Source: Heterodera schachtii
Taxonomy: Eukaryota; Nematoda; Chromadorea; Rhabditida; Heteroderidae
DNA length: 64,000 nt
Direction: 5' to 3'
Assembly (NCBI GenBank): GCA_023374025.1
Contig: SIJG01000008.1
Span: 186,001 to 250,000 of the forward strand
Shown here: positions 59,062 through 64,000 of the stretch, piece after piece
Layout of the letters: the number at the start of each line of letters is the position of its first letter
Position numbering within the stretch: position 1 is the stretch's first letter
Notes under the pieces: model-generated
Databases searched by the model: none
What the model was told of the DNA's origin: nothing
What the model saw: the letters and a program-made list of their open reading frames with translations, nothing else
Position numbers and translations under genes: made by a program

Positions 59062-59766
59062 ATGAAATATGCCTGTTTGTTTTTGTTTTTTAAATTTATT
59101 CTATTATATATTAAATTGTGGGTCCTCATTATTTTGCATATATACTTTATATACAATTAAAATTTAATTCGATTCACATATGAATTACCTTTTCATTTTT
59201 TTGGCAAACATTTATAAACAATGTTTTAGTTGGCAAACATTTATCAGTCACACTTGGCAGAAATGGACCCCAAACAAATACAGGTGTCTATGATTTAATG
59301 TCAAAGATTTACATCAAATTGGGATTTATTCCTATTTCAATTGTTTTTGTTGCTTAGAATAATATGCTAACATTTTTTAGTAAACTATTACAGTTGTTTT
59401 TTGATCTAAACTGACTTTGAGTGACAATTAAATTAAATTTTTTCACTAATTAAATTTTAATCATTTGACAAATATGACGTCATATTCATGATCACTGGCC
59501 CGAAAATATCTGAGAACAACTCAAAATCCTACACTTTTTTAAAATCCTTTCTTGACCTATTTTTGGGTCCCATGAAAAATTGTCTTTTTCTAAAATGGGC
59601 ACTAAAATACTGCAATAAAATGGGAGAGGCTCGGTTAAACGCCCTAATCGTTCATGGGAAACAAAAAATTCCTTCATTTTATAAACAAATTGATTTTTGT
59701 CGTTTACCATTGCCCCTCCTCCTCTCTTAACTACTTTTAATTTACAAATAATACATGTAAATCCCA

Positions 59767-60463
59767 ATGAATTATTCCAAAAAATTAAAACTCCCTGCCG
59801 AACTCATTGCGGAATTGGCCAATGCCATTCTTTATGACCTTCGTTGGTCCGTTGTCCGAGTTTCTCCCGTTTTTGATCATTTTCTCGTCAAAAAACAACT
59901 GATAATTCGCCAAAATAAAATTAGAGTAATTGATTAAAATTAAAAAAAAAACTTTGTCAATTCAATTTTATTGTAAAGACAAAAAGAAATTTATGTTAAA
60001 ATAATTTGAAATCTACCAAAAATGGACAATAATTCTTTTTTTTAATTTACAGAAAATAAGAGAAGAAATTGACGAAGAAACGCCTCTCTTAGAAGAAAAG
60101 ACACGGGCAGACAATGCGGCAATCGCTGAATGGAATAAGGCGACCTCAGAAAAAGCCGAAGCAGCAAAGGAAGAGGAGAAAGAAGTCAAGATAGCGGAGG
60201 AAGAATTTAAGAAAGCGAAGGGAATGGCAGCGAAGAAAAGAGCCGAAGCAGCAAAGGAAGAGAAGATAGCGGAGGAAGAATTTAAGAAAGCGAAGGGAAT
60301 GGCAGCGAAGAAAAGAGCCGAAGCAGCAAAGGAAGAGAAGATAGTGGAGGAAGAATTTAAGAAAGCGAAGGGAATGGCAGCGAAGAAAAGAGAAGAAAAA
60401 ATGAAAATATGGCGCGAATCGGTTTCCAAAAAAAATGCCACAAAAAAGAGAAAGAAGCGTTAG
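59767..60463 (+). CDS. F-box-like/coiled-coil family protein B, 189 aa
   Basis: Exon 1 59767-59925 is nearly identical to that of protein A (MNYSKKLKLPAELIAELANA; RWSVVRVSPVFDHFL). Exon 2 60053-60463 begins KIREEIDEETPLLEEKTRAD. It then carries three 25-residue units (IAEEEFKKAKGMAAKKRAEA, followed by AKEEK), the third running into the shared KKREEKMKIWRES, and ends KKRKKR. A long single helix or coiled coil is expected, with a basic C-terminus. Compared with protein A it has two more repeat units. Upstream DNA matches the flank of gene A for about 340 bases, so the promoter was duplicated as well. Function unknown; substrate-adaptor activity is speculative. Confidence 0.7.
60191..60418 (+). 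repeat. 75-bp coding minisatellite in protein B
   Basis: Units start at 60191, 60266 and 60341 with almost no difference (one GCG to GTG change in the third). They encode the 25-residue KKAKGMAAKKRAEAAKEEK-type helix repeat. Gene A has a single, diverged equivalent. Confidence 0.95.
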
Positions 60464-61091
60464 CCCACCGACTCAAACAGAAACGCAAACTGGTACAGTT
60501 TAAAATGCCTACCACTTTTATCACAGGGTCAGACCAGGGTTGGCATTCCGAGGCCCCCAAAAAAGTTGGAAAACAAAATCCATGCCGTCACTGACCAGAC
60601 TATAATTGTAAATCAGCTATTGGCTGACTAAACTAAATTCACCTTTTGTCACTCTGATTTTTTGCGTTCATTCCCAACACATTTAACAAATCCCTGTGGT
60701 CCTTAACTTCTGAAAGAGTTATTTGTCAAAAATAATTCAGATTTTAATTTTTACAGACAGGAAGTTAAGTAACAAATTCCGGGTGGCGCATATCGGCACG
60801 CCCCCCCCCCCTGTTCCCCAACTATTTTTGAAAAAGTGCGACGCGAAATAATGAATGGTTGGGGGGGTCATTGTCGAACGCACGAACCCTTCCCTGAATC
60901 CCCCCCCCCGCCATTTCACAAGTAATTTTCGTAATAAGTTATTGGACGCTAAATTTTTGATCGGGCGAGTAAAACTCGATTGGAAGTGTAAACTGCAGTA
61001 GAGACAAAATTAATATTTAATGCGTTTCACTCCCCCCCCCCCTCAATTCAAATTAAGCAAATAAATTGTCAACAATTCTTATTTTCAAAAG
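60464..61091. other. Spacer with C-tracts and dispersed-repeat pieces
   Basis: It holds a GGTGGCGCATATCGGCACGCC segment related to the GGCGCCGCC repeat, and poly-C tracts near 60800, 60900 and 61030. No exon is certain. It may be an upstream intron of the gene whose exons begin at 61092. Confidence 0.35.
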
Positions 61092-62543
61092 ATTGATGCG
61101 AAGTCTGCTGAAGGAACGTCGCCCAAAAAGGTAACACAATTGCTTTCGCTTTATGTGATCGTACATTCTGTGAGTATGCAATTAACCACAAAAATTGACC
61201 GAAATGCTTACCGGTACAAAGACCACATTTTCCGGGACCTCCGGTCCCAAATTTTGTGCTTTCAAAATTTTAAAATAAAGGAAAGAAGCGAAAAATGAAG
61301 CGGCAAAATCATATAATAGTCGTGCATTGGCTTCGACTAACCCAGAGGGCAATTTGTCAAAAGCAAGAGAAGGGGCATAAAAATACCAAAAAATTTTCCT
61401 CGGCCCTGCCTACTACTTTTATTTCAAAAAAGACCCGAACTCCAAAAGTTAGGTCAATTTTTGAACAAAATCTGTTAACAAATCGCATTAAAATTATTTC
61501 GGCTGGCGTTATCGGCACCGCCGGGACCCTTTTTTACCCAAAATTAAAACGAAAAGTGACGCAAAAATTAATATTTTATTGTACTTGCGCCACTCCCTCC
61601 CCCCCCCCCAAACTCGAAATAAGCATTTGAGAATTAAAAACAATTATTATTTCAAAAGGTTTGTGCGCAATCGGCGGCCGATTTGGAACCACAGGAAGGG
61701 ACGTCCGGGACGTCCCCTGGAGGAGTGTTGCCAAAAACGGTAACACAAAATGAACACTCCCCCAACTCGAAATAAGCATTTGAGAATTAAAACAATTCTT
61801 ATTTTCAAAAGGTGTGTGCGCAATGGGCGGCCGATTTGGAACCACAGGCAGGAACGTCCGGGACGTCCACGGGAGGAGGAGTGTTGCCAAACACGGTAAC
61901 ACAAAATGCTTTCGCTTTATTTGGTCATACACTCTGCCAGCTAGCAATTAGCGACAAAAATCTGCAAAAAACGGACTGGAATGCTTAGCGGGACAAAAAG
62001 CTTATTTTCCGTGACCCCCGTTCCCAAATTTTGGACCTAGCACCCACCGGGACTGGTATAGGCTTTTTCAAAATTTGAAAAATCATTAAAAAAAAATTTT
62101 TCTCGTATAATTGGGGGGCGGGGACGGGGCAAGTGCCACCCCCCCCCCCCTCCCGATCGAAAAAAATTAAATATTTAAAAAAAATAAAATTTTGAAAAAT
62201 AACAATTAAGAAAGAATTTTTTGGCGTGTCCCTTCTGGAATGTTTTTCTGATCAACACAAAAAAACAAAATGATCACTTTGTTATTGTTATCTGCGGTTA
62301 TGAAACTGCTGGACCAAATAGTATCTCTTGGCAATAACAAATTGTTGAACAAAATTGCTTTAAATGCAGCACAGAACGGCATCTCCAAGTGATGCAGTTT
62401 TGTTGCCCGCTGACCTTGATCACATCGACGTCATGGAGATTGACACGCTCCGCCTGGCTGACTACTTCCCGCCGGACGGACAGCAGCAGCTCAATTTTGA
62501 CATGCTCGACAAGGCCCAGGAACAGAAGAAGGATGAAAAATGA
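61092..62543 (+). CDS. Unidentified gene with duplicated exons, 3' part
   Basis: Four phase-0 exons: 61092-61130 (IDAKSAEGTSPKK), 61659-61739 (27 codons, VCAQSAADLEPQEGTSGTSP), 61812-61895 (28 codons, VCAQWAADLEPQAGTSGTST) and 62370-62543 (57 residues, with PADLDHIDVMEIDTLRLADY, FPPDGQQQLNFDML and a charged end KDEK). The second and third exons, with their upstream introns, are clear tandem duplicates, and the first is a shortened relative. The final exon has conserved-looking, GC-rich codons. No start was found upstream; the preceding F-box-like gene stops at 60463 but could lend an exon. Polyadenylation signal AATAAA at 62684. Family unknown. Confidence 0.55.
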
Positions 62544-62683
62544 ATCTGACGAGTGTCTCCTGTTTTTTTTTTGTTTTTATGGAGAGAAAGATACAGCACA
62601 ACAAATGAACTTAAGGCAGAACAGCACGAAAACTCTTACTACCGTACTTTGTGTTCACTCTCTACCGTACCCCGTAAAACTTA

Positions 62684-62689
62684 AATAAA
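62684..62689 (+). promoter_or_regulatory. Polyadenylation signal
   Basis: AATAAA lies 141 bases after the stop of the gene ending at 62543, the only canonical signal in that 3' flank. Confidence 0.5.
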
Positions 62690-63137
62690 AATATTGCACA
62701 AATATCCACGCCACTATCACAATTTTACATAGAATATTTTCATTCATTTTTTAATGGAACGCCTGGGGAGGAGACGGCAAATTAGTTTTGAGTTTTCCAC
62801 TCAATTTTTTAGAAAATATCTTTTGGGTATTTTATGTTGCTGATCAGTGATCACAACTTTTCAAGGATATTTTGTGGAGAATGCATTGCCCTCTTTCAGT
62901 TTGCAGCAGAATCGTTCACAGATTCTTCTCCAAACACTGCTATTCCCGAGTCCGTCCTTATCTGATCAATGATCAGTGCTCGCCCCTCAGGGGAGGGGGG
63001 GGGGGGGGGATGAGTTCACTTTGTGCGCCAAATCTCTTGCGCTTCATCCACTCCTTCCGTCTCTTACACAATTTAATCAATTTACGCCTCTTGGAAAATA
63101 AGTGAAGCAGTGAACACTTAGTTGTTAATTGATCGCC
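62690..63137. other. Intergenic, promoter of the last gene
   Basis: Contains TGATCA-rich sequence and a poly-G tract near 62995-63010. No exon is visible. Confidence 0.4.
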
Positions 63138-63821
63138 ATGGTTTGGTCCGTTGCCGCGTTGGACTTGGATTTGCTGACCTATTGGATGCTAAGTGGGAAG
63201 GGTTTCACAAATAAAACTTGAAAATTTAAGAAATTTTCGAGATTTTTTGTATCCCCTCCCCCCTCCCACAGATGTTTCTTCCGCCTTTATGCTGTCGGCA
63301 GCAAATAATGTTCTATTTTTTGTGGTGAGAAGTAAATTTCTAACAAATAAAACTTTTATATTAAATTACAATAATTTAATTTTATAAGGCATTAAAAAAA
63401 TTTTTAATGAAATTTTCTCTTTGTCAAAATCCATTAAACTCGTTCCCATTGTTAGTGTTTTGATAATTTTCAAGTCTCACTTTTTTGGTCTCTGTCCGGG
63501 ACTCAATTGGCTGTCCCTCTTACCCCCAAATGGCACTTTTGATCAGATCATTGATACCTAATTGCAATTTGTTCATTTCCAGTTGGACTTGCGCATGCCG
63601 GTGCTGCACTTTCTGAACAACGCGGTGCCCGCCCTGTTTCTGCTCGTCCGACTTGCGCTGTCGCCCGACCGGCGTCCGCTGGTGCCGCGACTGCTCTGTG
63701 CCATTGTGCGTGCACCGCTCCGCTCGCTGTTGTGGCGACCCGTCGCGGCACAACTGTTGGTCAGCGCGTTGTCCGCCCGCGTGTACGTGCACAACCGGGC
63801 CGGGGCACTGTACTTGTGCAG
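63138..63821 (+). CDS. Start of an unidentified membrane protein, running off the right edge
   Basis: Three exons join in phase: 63138-63192 (MVWSVAALDLDLLTYWML, donor CTAA|GTGGGA), 63272-63324 (VSSAFMLSAANNVLFFV) and 63583-63821, ending at GCAG|GTAAGG. The third exon encodes LDLRMPVLHFLNNAVPALFL, LVRLALSPDRRPLVPRLLCA and LLVSALSARVYVHNRAGALY. Several hydrophobic stretches separated by Arg-rich loops suggest a multi-pass membrane or membrane-associated protein. It has high GC3, like the conserved genes. I do not recognise the family. The next exon should start beyond 63821; the remaining 179 bases look intronic. Confidence 0.6.
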
Positions 63822-64000
63822 GTAAGGATGGCACGGCATTAAAAAGCATAATTATTCGAATAGAGCAAGTAGTTTTGCTTGTTTTTTGCTCTCGAGTCCA
63901 GGGATTTAATCGAAATGTTTATTTAATAATATATATCAACAATGAATGGTTTTTGCGCAATGGATTTCGTGCCAATGATTGGCCGATGATAATATACTAA

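Overview
This window is eukaryotic, AT-rich and intron-dense. Introns carry short nematode-type acceptors (TTTTCAG), first exons can be followed through many small introns, and long poly-C/poly-G tracts are scattered throughout. Gene content supports a nematode: a CRAL-TRIO+GOLD protein, an SLC33A1-type acetyl-CoA transporter, glyoxalase II, a divergent SIX homeobox gene, and lineage-type F-box-like genes. A plant-parasitic (cyst-nematode-like) species is only an inference. There are no bacterial operons, RNA genes or CRISPR arrays that I can support. All gene models were spliced by hand from open frames, splice sites and exon phase.

Layout. 1-8.3 kb (minus): two F-box-like family genes, one with four tandem copies of a 141-bp exon, plus an 870-bp tandem repeat. 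8.7-11.4 kb: an array of degenerate ~0.52-kb units. 13.5-17.8 kb (minus): a complete 12-exon CRAL-TRIO/GOLD gene. 17.8-25.5 kb: mostly non-coding, rich in C/G tracts, with one polyQ/Asn-rich exon. 25.9-34.2 kb (plus): a 15-exon SLC33A1 homologue with a probable nested minus-strand secreted gene in its 3.1-kb intron. 34.5-37.8 kb (plus): five-exon glyoxalase II, 294 bp downstream and possibly trans-spliced or co-transcribed. 39.9-51.1 kb (plus): a cluster of F-box-like genes, one of which leads in frame into SIX-homeobox exons. 51.5-54.0 kb: a broken copy of the SIX 3' exons and an unidentified minus gene. 54.7-58.8 kb: a second ~0.52-kb array in the opposite orientation to the first. 59.8-62.5 kb: another F-box-like gene with internal repeats, and a gene with duplicated exons. 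63.1 kb to the edge: the start of a membrane protein.

The three conserved genes (CRAL-TRIO/GOLD lipid-binding, acetyl-CoA transport, methylglyoxal detoxification) look intact and ordinary. The unusual part is the modular family around them. A 49-54-codon F-box-like first exon is always closed by a phase-0 intron and is followed by interchangeable phase-0 helical, charged or repeat exons. The same tracts are littered with fold-back and MITE-like elements, several with clear target-site duplications and in-window empty sites. I consider this exon-shuffling family, including the F-box/SIX adjacency and a homeodomain lacking Asn51, the best candidate for something undescribed.
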